In this document: piece after piece, positions 14,995 through 23,273 of the stretch
How the letters are laid out: each line of letters begins with the position of its first letter
Numbering within the stretch: position 1 is the stretch's first letter
Source: Flavobacteriales bacterium
Lineage (GTDB): Bacteria; Bacteroidota; Bacteroidia; Flavobacteriales_F; PHOS-HE28
Direction of reading: 5' to 3'
Assembly (NCBI GenBank): GCA_026129465.1
Contig: JAHCIA010000001.1
Span: 381,964-445,963 of the forward strand
DNA: 64,000 bases
Translations under genes and position numbers: made by a program
Notes under the pieces: generated by a model
Told to the model about the DNA's origin: nothing
What the model saw: only the letters and a program-made list of their open reading frames with translations
The model's database searches: none

Positions 14995-15690
14995 ATGACT
15001 CCCATGCGCACCTGCCCGAAGGGCCATCGCTACAACAAGACAAGCGACTGCCCGACCTGTCCGCAATGTGAAGCCGAACGGGCCCCGGTGGACGGCTGGA
15101 TGGTGAAGCTTGGCGCTCCCGCGCGCCGGGCGTTGGAAAGTGCGGGCATCCGTTCACTGGAGCAGTTGGCCTCACGAAGCGAGAAGGACCTGCTCGCGTT
15201 GCACGGCTTCGGCCCGGCCTCGCTGCCCATACTGCGTAAGGCGTTGGAAGCCGCCGGCCTTCAGTTCCCATCGCCCGCCAAGCCCATGCGAGATCTTCCC
15301 AAGAAGCCGGCCAGCACGGACGAATACCTCAAGCAGTTGCCCGCGGAACAGCGCAAGGCCCTGGATCACTTGCGCAAGCAGATCCTCGCGGCCGTGCCGG
15401 GCACCGAGGAAGCCTTCGCCTACGGCGTGCCCGCCTTCCGGTACAACGGCCATCCACTGGTGTACGTGGGCGCCTCGAAGAACCATTGCGGCTTGTACGG
15501 ATCGGTGCCGCCCGGCTTCAGGGAAGCGCTCAAGGGATTCAAGATGGGCAAGGGCTCCATCCAGTTCACGCCGGAGAAGCCGATACCCCCGGAGGTGCTG
15601 AAGGCGCTGCTGAGAGCGAAGGCGGCAGAGATCGAGGTGCGGTGGCCGGTGAAAACGACCGCGAAGGGAAGGACAAGGAAGTCGAACTGA
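14995..15690 (+). CDS. zinc ribbon - RNAP alpha-CTD-like (HhH) - DUF1801 fusion protein
   Basis: The 231-residue protein has three parts. A short zinc ribbon (about 4-27) shows CPKGHRYNKTSDCPTCPQC. A helix-hairpin-helix module like the RNA polymerase alpha C-terminal domain (about 38-85) shows APARRALESAGIRSLEQLAS, EKDLLALHGFGPASLPILRK and ALEAAGL. A DUF1801 domain (about 100-225) shows TDEYLKQLPAEQRKALDHLR, EEAFAYGVPAFRYNGHPLVY and SIQFTPEKPIPPEVLK. Proteins with the first two modules are known in Bacteroidota; the linkage to DUF1801 suggests nucleic-acid or protein docking by the N-terminus (inference). It starts 4 nt after the previous stop. Confidence 0.85.
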   Translation: MTPMRTCPKGHRYNKTSDCPTCPQCEAERAPVDGWMVKLGAPARRALESAGIRSLEQLASRSEKDLLALHGFGPASLPILRKALEAAGLQFPSPAKPMRDLPKKPASTDEYLKQLPAEQRKALDHLRKQILAAVPGTEEAFAYGVPAFRYNGHPLVYVGASKNHCGLYGSVPPGFREALKGFKMGKGSIQFTPEKPIPPEVLKALLRAKAAEIEVRWPVKTTAKGRTRKSN

Positions 15691-15728
15691 ACCAACTCGG
15701 CTCCGGATCATGCACGGAACGCCAACCC

Positions 15729-16106
15729 ATGAAAAAGCTCAACATCACCTACTGGATCGTCACCGCGCTCTTCAGCGGGTTCATGATCTTCAGCAGCATC
15801 GGTGGTATCACCTTGCATCCGGAAGCCGTGGCCCTCCTCCACGATCACTTGGGCTATCCGCTCTACTTCATCAAGCTGATCTCCTGGGCCAAAGTGGTGG
15901 GTGCCATCGCCATCCTGCTGCCCATGATGCCGGCGCGCGTGAAGGAGTGGGCCTACTTCGGCTTCTTCATCGATCTGGTGGCGGGGGCGTTCTCCTTCCA
16001 TGCCGTGGGCGATCCCTTCGCCCATTGGGCGCCAATGCTGCTGTTCATCAGCGTGCTCATCGTGGCTTATGCACTGCACCACAAGCGGCTGTCGGACGTT
16101 TCCTGA
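15729..16106 (+). CDS. DoxX-family membrane protein
   Basis: The 125-residue protein has four hydrophobic spans (YWIVTALFSGFMIFSSIGG; YFIKLISWAKVVGAIAILLP; EWAYFGFFIDLVAGAFSFH; APMLLFISVLIVAYALHH), the DoxX-like layout. The start at 15729 (MKKLNITYW) follows the preceding stop by 38 nt. DoxX-like proteins occur with stress and detoxification genes; no activity can be assigned. Confidence 0.85.
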   Translation: MKKLNITYWIVTALFSGFMIFSSIGGITLHPEAVALLHDHLGYPLYFIKLISWAKVVGAIAILLPMMPARVKEWAYFGFFIDLVAGAFSFHAVGDPFAHWAPMLLFISVLIVAYALHHKRLSDVS

Positions 16107-16173
16107 ACATCCATTCCAGTTGTGATACCGGTCAAAGGCCGGAACTGTTCCCACCTTCCCAACCCTCCAACAC

Positions 16174-16548
16174 ATGGCACACTACATCGACGCGTTCGTC
16201 CTGCCCGTTCCCAAGGTGAACATGGCCCGCTACAAGCGTATGGCCACCGCTGCGGGCAAGATCTGGATGGAGTATGGCGCATTGCAGTACTGGGAGTGCA
16301 TGGGCGATGACCTTGAAAACACAGGTCCCATGCTGCCATTCCCCAAGATGACCAAGAGCAAACCCGGAGAAACCGTGATGTTCTCCTGGATCGTGTTCAA
16401 GGACCGCAGGCACCGCGACCAGGTGAACAAGAAGGTGCTTGCCGACCCGCGCATGGACGAGATGTACCGACAGATGATGTCGCCGAAGATCTTCGATGAC
16501 AAGCGAATGGCGTACGGTGGCTTCAAGGCGATCGTCGAATGCGGTTGA
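16174..16548 (+). CDS. DUF1428 domain-containing protein
   Basis: The 124-residue protein matches DUF1428 throughout: YIDAFVLPVPKVNMARYKRM, AGKIWMEYGALQYWECMGDD, KPGETVMFSWIVFKDRRHRD and MMSPKIFDDKRMAYGGFKAI. It is a dimeric ferredoxin-like alpha/beta-barrel type fold of unknown function that often accompanies SRPBCC and DUF1801 genes, as here. Confidence 0.9.
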   Translation: MAHYIDAFVLPVPKVNMARYKRMATAAGKIWMEYGALQYWECMGDDLENTGPMLPFPKMTKSKPGETVMFSWIVFKDRRHRDQVNKKVLADPRMDEMYRQMMSPKIFDDKRMAYGGFKAIVECG

Positions 16549-16572
16549 ATGGGCGTACTTGCTTCATGCGGC

Positions 16573-16580
16573 TACATTCG
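16573..16580 (+). promoter_or_regulatory. -7 box TACATTCG five bases before an SRPBCC start
   Basis: TACATTCG lies in the 15-mer ATGCGGCTACATTCG (16566-16580), which recurs exactly at 37008-37022 upstream of another gene; in both cases the start codon follows after 5 nt. It is a near-consensus Bacteroidota -7 box. Confidence 0.5.
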
Positions 16581-16585
16581 CATGC

Positions 16586-17086
16586 ATGGACGCCACCGCC
16601 CAACGCACCCGCAACAACGTCAGCACACCCACGCCTGACGAGATCCGCATCACCCGCGTGTTCGATGCCCCGCGCGAGTTGGTGTGGAAGGCCTGGACAA
16701 CCCCCGCGATGCTCGTCCATTGGTTCGGTTGCGCGGCCTTCAGTACCATTTCGGCGGACAATGATCTGCGCGAAGGCGGCCACTGGCGCGTGGTGCTGCG
16801 CACGCCCGATGGCGAGGACATCCCCAGCTATGGCACCTATACGGCCATGAAGCCCGTTGGCCATCTGGCGTTCACGCACCAGTGGGAGAAGGCTCCTGTG
16901 GACGTGAATCCAGCCCACCACCGCACACTGGTGACCGTGGACCTGTATGAGGAGGGCACCAGGACGCGACTCGAGTTCCGCCAGACCGGCCTCGTTTCCG
17001 AAGCCTCGCGCGACAGCCACATCGGAGGCTGGTGCGACAGCATGGACGCGTTGGCGGAGCGGATCGGACGACAACAGGTGGCCTGA
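16586..17086 (+). CDS. SRPBCC-domain protein (AHSA1 family)
   Basis: The 166-residue protein shows PDEIRITRVFDAPRELVWKA, TTPAMLVHWFGCAAFS, DLREGGHWRVVLRTPDGEDI and a C-terminal helix IGGWCDSMDALAERIG. These are strong AHSA1 signatures (activator-of-Hsp90-like START domain). ATG 16586 is chosen because it directly follows a -7 box and precedes the domain. Its stop overlaps the beta-lactamase start (TGATG), so the two are translationally coupled. Confidence 0.9.
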   Translation: MDATAQRTRNNVSTPTPDEIRITRVFDAPRELVWKAWTTPAMLVHWFGCAAFSTISADNDLREGGHWRVVLRTPDGEDIPSYGTYTAMKPVGHLAFTHQWEKAPVDVNPAHHRTLVTVDLYEEGTRTRLEFRQTGLVSEASRDSHIGGWCDSMDALAERIGRQQVA

Positions 17087-17919
17087 TGCCATCATCCAGG
17101 CCGATGGGCAAGGCACTTCCATTTCTTCTGCTGCTGCTCGGTTGCGGCAATTCCGCCCCGGTACATATCAGGTCTTCGCGCGAGGTCCGGGACGACCTGC
17201 GCCACCTGTACGATGCCGAGCGGCTCACCGGATCCTTCATCCTGCACGATGCCGGCCGCGACCATTGGGTCTTCATCGACAGCGCCCAGGCCGATGTGGC
17301 CACCCTGCCCGCCAGCACCTTCAAGATCTTCGGCAGCCTCTTCGCCTTGGAGACCGGTATCGTGAAGGACGCCGGCCATGTGAAGGCCTGGGATGGTGCC
17401 GACTACGGGCGTGAAGCGGCGAACCGCGATCTCAGCCTGCGCCAGGCCTATGACGTGAGCGTGTACTGGTACTTCCGCGATGTGGTCCGCGAAGCCGGCC
17501 CGGAGACCTTCAAGCGTTGGCTGGATCGTGTGGACTATGGCAACGCCGACACCACGGGCGGCTATGACCAATGCTGGGTGCGGGGTGGACTGCGGATCAC
17601 CCCACGCCAACAGGTCCGTTTCCTGGAGCGGGTGCAACGCCAGGAGCTGCCTTTCCGCGCAAGCACCTATGCCATCGTGAAGGACATCATGGTGCGCGAG
17701 GACACCCTGGGCCATGTGATGCGCGCCAAGACCGGCTGGGCCATCGGCGACGAAGGCAGCATCGGTTGGTACGTGGGCTGGGTGGAAGCGCCCGTGGGAG
17801 GACCCTGGTTCTTCGCCAACCGGGTGATGACACCGGATACCGCGCATGCCACCTTCGCGGGGGCGCGCATCGCTATCGCGAAAGCGGTGCTGCGTGAGGT
17901 CGGGGCGTGGCCTCGATGA
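17086..17919 (+). CDS. class D (OXA-type) beta-lactamase, predicted lipoprotein
   Basis: The 277-residue protein starts with a lipoprotein signal (PFLLLLLGCGNS, lipobox cysteine near residue 19). Class D motifs are present: PASTFK with the catalytic serine and lysine, YGN followed by DTTGGYDQCWVRGGLRITPR-type sequence with the conserved tryptophan and ITPRQQ, and KTG in RAKTGWAI. The second active-site motif, normally S-x-V, reads SVY (YDVSVYWYF), an unusual third residue. The periplasmic enzyme would hydrolyse beta-lactams through a carboxylated lysine. Spectrum cannot be predicted. Coupling to an SRPBCC gene and membership of the detoxification run are notable. Confidence 0.87.
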   Translation: MPSSRPMGKALPFLLLLLGCGNSAPVHIRSSREVRDDLRHLYDAERLTGSFILHDAGRDHWVFIDSAQADVATLPASTFKIFGSLFALETGIVKDAGHVKAWDGADYGREAANRDLSLRQAYDVSVYWYFRDVVREAGPETFKRWLDRVDYGNADTTGGYDQCWVRGGLRITPRQQVRFLERVQRQELPFRASTYAIVKDIMVREDTLGHVMRAKTGWAIGDEGSIGWYVGWVEAPVGGPWFFANRVMTPDTAHATFAGARIAIAKAVLREVGAWPR

Positions 17920-17925
17920 TCGTGT

Positions 17926-18699
17926 TCAGAGCACCCGCCGCACCATCCGCAGCTTGTGGGTGTACACCCCGGCCTCCGTGTTGAAGATGCCCTGGTGGTC
18001 CAGCTTGTCGATCCGCACGCGGCCGCTGCTGTGGGCGATGCGCAGATCGCCCTCTTCGTTGCGGGTGAGGACGATGCCCACATGCGTGATCCGGCCCTCG
18101 TCGTTGGCGAAGAAGGCGAGATCGCCGGGCTCGCACAGGTCCAGCAGTTCCACCACATCGCCCTCACCGGCCTGCTGCGACGCATCACGCGGGAGATAGA
18201 TGCCCAACAGGATGTAGATCATCTGCGTGAGCCCGCTGCAGTCCACGCCCCAGGGCGTGCGGCCGCCCCAGAGATAGGGCGCGCCCAGGAAGGGATGCAG
18301 GTAGAACTCCATCAGGTCGGCGCGTTCCAACTCGGGCCGGTGGTTGGTCACGGCCTGCACGGTAACGCGGCGGTCCTGCCACAGGATGGTGCCTTCCTCA
18401 TGGAATGGAAGCACGGCGCCGTAGGGCAGCACCACCTGCCGGTGACCCAGGTCCACGATGGTGTTGGGGCCGATCACCCGCTGGTCCGGATCGTAGTTCG
18501 GGGTGGGGCAGGGGGCGATCTGCTTGTTGTCCACCCAGCCTTCATAGCCATCGTGGTCGAAACGCAGCCGGCTCCAGTTGCCGCGCTCCTCCAGCACTTC
18601 GCCTGTTTCGCCGAAGAGCCATTGCGAGACCATCTCGGCGCGGTCGTCGGGTTCGGCTCGCACGGGGACGATCGAGAGGGGGGAGATGACCGCGGGCAT
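17926..18699 (-). CDS. C40 family (NlpC/P60) peptidase with SH3-like N-terminus
   Basis: The 257-residue protein has an N-terminal bacterial SH3-like region (about 8-60, SIVPVRAEPDDRAEMVSQWL and YEGWVDNKQI), a second beta-rich linker, and an NlpC/P60 domain from about 125. The catalytic cysteine is in TPWGVDCSGLTQMIY, the histidine in GRITHVGIVL and a polar residue in LRIAHSSGRVR. Homologues are cell-wall endopeptidases cleaving D-Glu-meso-DAP bonds. No clear signal peptide is visible from ATG 18699. Confidence 0.9.
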   Translation of the reverse strand: MPAVISPLSIVPVRAEPDDRAEMVSQWLFGETGEVLEERGNWSRLRFDHDGYEGWVDNKQIAPCPTPNYDPDQRVIGPNTIVDLGHRQVVLPYGAVLPFHEEGTILWQDRRVTVQAVTNHRPELERADLMEFYLHPFLGAPYLWGGRTPWGVDCSGLTQMIYILLGIYLPRDASQQAGEGDVVELLDLCEPGDLAFFANDEGRITHVGIVLTRNEEGDLRIAHSSGRVRIDKLDHQGIFNTEAGVYTHKLRMVRRVL

Positions 18700-18799
18700 G
18701 GTGGGTGGCTGGTTTGTCTGTTGCGCGTTGCGTGTCGCGGTCCCGGGCCTCGCAACACGTGACGTGTCCAAACGCTACGCGGGCGAGCCGGTGATCGGT

Positions 18800-19978
<1,179 letters not shown>

Positions 19979-20004
19979 GTCTGGTGATTTTCGTTCAGGG
20001 ACGG

Positions 20005-20012
20005 CAAAGGTA
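20005..20012 (-). promoter_or_regulatory. -7 box TACCTTTG of the thiolase gene
   Basis: Reading the minus strand, TACCTTTG matches TAnnTTTG exactly and lies 26 nt before the thiolase ATG. No good -33 TTG was found at the expected distance. Confidence 0.55.
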
Positions 20013-20052
20013 GCCGCGTCGTTCCCTTCCTTCCCCGATCGGAAGGGCCTTC

Positions 20053-20060
20053 TATCTTTG
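20053..20060 (+). promoter_or_regulatory. -7 box TATCTTTG upstream of tRNA-Ser
   Basis: TATCTTTG matches the Bacteroidota -7 consensus and lies 41 nt before the mature tRNA-Ser 5' end, leaving a short leader. Confidence 0.5.
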
Positions 20061-20101
20061 CCGCCCCCGGAACAAGGGGGCTGTTCATTGCGGTCCGACA
20101 A

Positions 20102-20194
<93 letters not shown>

Positions 20195-20200
20195 ACGATA

Positions 20201-20227
20201 AGCCTGGCCACGTGGTGGCCGGGCTTT
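20201..20227 (+). terminator. intrinsic terminator after tRNA-Ser
   Basis: GCCTGGCCAC and GTGGCCGGGC pair to form a strong stem followed by TTTTT, starting 8 nt after the encoded CCA. Confidence 0.8.
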
Positions 20228-20240
20228 TTCATGCGCGGAC

Positions 20241-20720
20241 CGAGCCAAGCTTGCTTGCGCGAGGGCCGCGCATGAAAAAGCCAGGGAGCGAAGCGATCAG
20301 GGCTTTCGTTGATGCCTCCCCCTTCGGGATAGCCCGTCTTCGGGCCATCCCATTCTCGTCCGAGCCAAGCTTGCTTGCGCGAGGGCCGCGCATGAAAAAG
20401 CCAGGGAGCGAAGCGATCAGGGCTTTCGTTGATGCCTCCCCCTTGGGGATAGCCCGTCTTCGGGCCATCCCATCCTCGTCCGAGCCAAGCTTGCTTGCGC
20501 GAGGGCCGCGCATGAAAAAGCCAGGGAGCGAAGCGATCAGGGCTTTCGTTGATGCCTCCCCCTTGGGGATAGCCCGTCTTCGGGCCATCCCATCCTCGTC
20601 CGAGCCAAGCTTGCTTGCGCGAGGGCCGCGCATGAAAAAGCCAGGGAGCGAAGCGATCAGGGCTTTCGTTGATGCCTCCCCCTTCGGGTTGGCCCGTCCT
20701 CGGGCGCTCCCAACTTCATC
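20241..20720. repeat. four-copy 120-bp tandem array between two tRNA genes
   Basis: Units begin at 20241, 20361, 20481 and 20601, exactly 120 bp apart, each opening CGAGCCAAGCTTGCTTGCGC. The first three differ at a few positions; the fourth diverges in its last ~30 bp. Each unit contains a perfect hairpin GGGATAGCCCG-TCTT-CGGGCCATCCC (or a close variant) and the segment CCGCGCATGAAAAAGCC, which is the exact complement of GGCTTTTTCATGCGCGG at the foot of the tRNA-Ser terminator. Both strands stay open for translation only because 120 is a multiple of three. I see no gene in it. Confidence 0.9.
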
Positions 20721-20763
20721 GTCGGATGAACGCCCTTTTCCCCGTTCTTTGCCGCCCATTGTT

Positions 20764-20838
20764 CGGGGTGTAGCGCAGTCCGGTTAGCGTACCTGCTTTG
20801 GGAGCAGGGGGTCGCAGGTTCGAATCCTGCCACCCCGA
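20764..20838 (+). tRNA. tRNA-Pro (anticodon TGG)
   Basis: CGGGGTG pairs with CACCCCG, the anticodon stem CCTGC/GCAGG encloses TTTGGGA (anticodon TGG), and the T loop is GTTCGAATC. The 3' CCA is not encoded. Length 75 nt. Confidence 0.96.
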
Positions 20839-20844
20839 CGAACG

Positions 20845-20870
20845 AAAGGTCAGCCAAGGGGCTGGCCTTT
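20845..20870 (+). terminator. stem-loop after tRNA-Pro, likely terminator
   Basis: AAAGGTCAGCC and GGCTGGCCTTT form an 11-bp stem with one wobble and an AAGG loop, followed by CTTGTT. It lies between tRNA-Pro and tRNA-Arg, so these may be separate transcripts. Confidence 0.6.
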
Positions 20871-20894
20871 CTTGTTCGCACCTTTGCCAGCGCT

Positions 20895-20968
<74 letters not shown>

Positions 20969-20976
20969 CGAAGCCT

Positions 20977-23157
20977 TTAAGGCTTGATGAAGCGGGCGCT
21001 GGCTTGCTGGCCTCCCCATGAGGCGCGCACCACGTACAGCCCGGCGGGCCAACCGGCCACTTCCAGCACCATCGGTCCTGCTCCGTTCCATGGCAGGTCC
21101 GCGACCACCCGGCCCATGGCATCCTGCACGGTGATGCGCGCGGCTCCCTGGTCATCAGGCAACGACAGGAACACCTGGTCCATGGCGGGATTCGGCCACA
21201 GCCCGATCCCCTGCGAACCGATCTCCGGCACACCCACCAGGCCCAGCAGTTCCAGCATGGCGTGGTAGGCGTTCACCTTGCCCATGCCCCAGCGTGTGCT
21301 GCCTTCCGGAGGGATCTCACCCGTGAAACTGTCCGTTCGCGCGGTGGCTTGCAGCAGTTGTTTGAGCGCCTGCGGGGTCAAGGAGGGATCCGCTTCCAGC
21401 AGCAGCGCCGCGATGCCCGCCACAGCCGGTGACGACATGCTGGTGCCGGAGAAACGCGCGAAGGGGTAGTTCTCCCCCTGGAAGTTGATGGTCTGGATGG
21501 CCGTGTAGGAATTGTTCGTCCACGCACTGATCGATGAGGCCACGTTCACGCCCGGCGCGGTGATGTCGGGCTTGAGGCGGCCGTCCAGCGTAGGGCCGAA
21601 GGAGGAGAAATTGGCGATGCCGCCGCCCAGCGGATTCCCAGCGCTGTTGATGTATTCCGCCGAATACGCGGCCACCGAGATCGCGTCCTCGGCACAGGCC
21701 GGTTCGCCGATGCCGTAGTGGCGGTCGCCCTGTGTCCACCCCGGCTGGGTGCCCAGGAAGGCCTGGCCCCAGTTGCCCACGTCGTTGTCCAATTCGGTGA
21801 CGTTCCAGGCATGCACGGTGCCCGCCGTGGCCGTGACCTGCAGCACCACCTGGATGGTGCTCCGGTTGTGGATGCGCAGTCGGAAGTGGGGGCGGCCGTT
21901 GAGTGGGTGGGCCGCGTCGCAGGTGAGGTTGAAAAGGATGGTGTCGTTGCCCTGCACCAGCAGGCTGTCCAGGTAGTAGGGTTGGGTGGCGGTGTGGTAC
22001 CACGGACTTTCCTGCAACACCGTGGCGCCGTTGTTCAGCGAGAAGCCCGCGGAGAATGCGGCGCCCGGCTCGCCCCACAGGCTGATGCTCTGCCCCCACA
22101 TGTTGGGGTGCGAGGCGTAGGAGTAGAAGACCACGCGCGAGCGCAGCGTGTCGGCCGGGAAGGTGCGGGCCAGGTGGAAGTCCACACCACCGTTGTTGCC
22201 GGCGGAAGTGACGAAGACCACGCCTTCCGCAGCGAGTTGTGCCATGGCCTGGCTGAGCAGGGAGGTGCCGTCCAGCGTGCCGATCCAATGCAGGCCCCAG
22301 CTCATGTTCACCACCAGCCGCTTGCCGTCCTGCTGCGCGATCTGGTGCATCCAGGTCCAGGCGTCGAGCACGGCGGCGGCATCAACAAGAAAAGTGGTGA
22401 AGAGGAACTCCGCCTCGAAGGCGATGCCCCGATAGGCCGTGCCTGCGCCGCCGCCGCCGGCGATGCCCGAGACGTGCGTGCCGTGCGTGGCCCAACTGTA
22501 AATGTTCGCCGTATCACCTTTGGCGGCGAGCAATTCTCCGGGTGTGGTGTATTCGGTGCCATAGGTGAAGCCCGGTGGCGCAGGCCCGCTTTGCTTGAAG
22601 TGGTCCCACGCGGCGCGGATGCGCGTGGCGGTCAAGGCCGTGTCGTAGAACATCGGATGGGTGTAGTCGAAGCCCCAATCCGTGACGCCGATCAGCACAT
22701 CGCGCCCGGTGTAGGCCTGCGGCAGGTTGATGCCCAGGTGCACGCTGTCCACGCGGGTGGCGCCGAGCACGCGGTCCAGGGTGGGCGCCACTTGGCCGGC
22801 GAGTTCCACGAAAGCGAGTCCGCCCAAGCTGTTGATCGCATCGAGGGCCAGCACGTCCACCCGGAACGAGATGATGTCACCCTGGCGCGCACCCCATCGA
22901 ATGGCCCCATGCTGCATTTCGTTCAGGTCCGCACCGGGGTGGAGCAGGCCGAGGAAGCCCACCATGCAGCGTCCGTGTACCAGAGCGGTGGGGAAGTTCC
23001 CTTGTGTGGTGTGGGTCAGTTTCGCTGGATCGGGTTCTGCTTGGGCCAGCAAGGCGAGCCGGTCCAGCCCTGCGCGGGTGGTGGCAGGCATGCGCGGCTG
23101 CGCGACGAGTAGGGAAGTGGCGAACAGCAGCAGGGTGGAGGCGGGGAGGCGCATCAT
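20977..23157 (-). CDS. T9SS-secreted S8 family serine peptidase (subtilase)
   Basis: The 726-residue protein begins with a signal peptide (MMRLPASTLLLFATSLLVAQ). The subtilisin triad is present: aspartate in IGVTDWGFDYTHP, histidine in WATHGTHVSGIAGGG and serine in FSGTSMSSPAVAGIAAL, with the oxyanion asparagine in VTSAGNNGGVDF. A large insert (about 340-480) lies between the Asn and Ser blocks. The last ~75 residues form a type A T9SS sorting domain (GLWPNPAMDQVFLSL; GLYVVRASW). It should be exported and released or anchored at the cell surface. TACCTTCC at 23174-23181 on the minus strand is a possible -7 box. The gene ends 9 nt from tRNA-Arg, convergent with it. Confidence 0.93.
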   Translation of the reverse strand: MMRLPASTLLLFATSLLVAQPRMPATTRAGLDRLALLAQAEPDPAKLTHTTQGNFPTALVHGRCMVGFLGLLHPGADLNEMQHGAIRWGARQGDIISFRVDVLALDAINSLGGLAFVELAGQVAPTLDRVLGATRVDSVHLGINLPQAYTGRDVLIGVTDWGFDYTHPMFYDTALTATRIRAAWDHFKQSGPAPPGFTYGTEYTTPGELLAAKGDTANIYSWATHGTHVSGIAGGGGAGTAYRGIAFEAEFLFTTFLVDAAAVLDAWTWMHQIAQQDGKRLVVNMSWGLHWIGTLDGTSLLSQAMAQLAAEGVVFVTSAGNNGGVDFHLARTFPADTLRSRVVFYSYASHPNMWGQSISLWGEPGAAFSAGFSLNNGATVLQESPWYHTATQPYYLDSLLVQGNDTILFNLTCDAAHPLNGRPHFRLRIHNRSTIQVVLQVTATAGTVHAWNVTELDNDVGNWGQAFLGTQPGWTQGDRHYGIGEPACAEDAISVAAYSAEYINSAGNPLGGGIANFSSFGPTLDGRLKPDITAPGVNVASSISAWTNNSYTAIQTINFQGENYPFARFSGTSMSSPAVAGIAALLLEADPSLTPQALKQLLQATARTDSFTGEIPPEGSTRWGMGKVNAYHAMLELLGLVGVPEIGSQGIGLWPNPAMDQVFLSLPDDQGAARITVQDAMGRVVADLPWNGAGPMVLEVAGWPAGLYVVRASWGGQQASARFIKP

Positions 23158-23273
23158 ATGCAGGGCTGGTGGTGGAAGGTACGGGTGGTGCGTGATCCGC
23201 CCTTTTTCCCGCCGTGCATACCAACCGCATGGCGCTCCCCGTTCACGCCGGGAAAAGACCCCATCGCCAAACC

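Noticed and set aside
20241-20720. Possible CRISPR array
   Set aside because: Repeats are 120 bp and contiguous, without unique spacers, and no cas genes are nearby.
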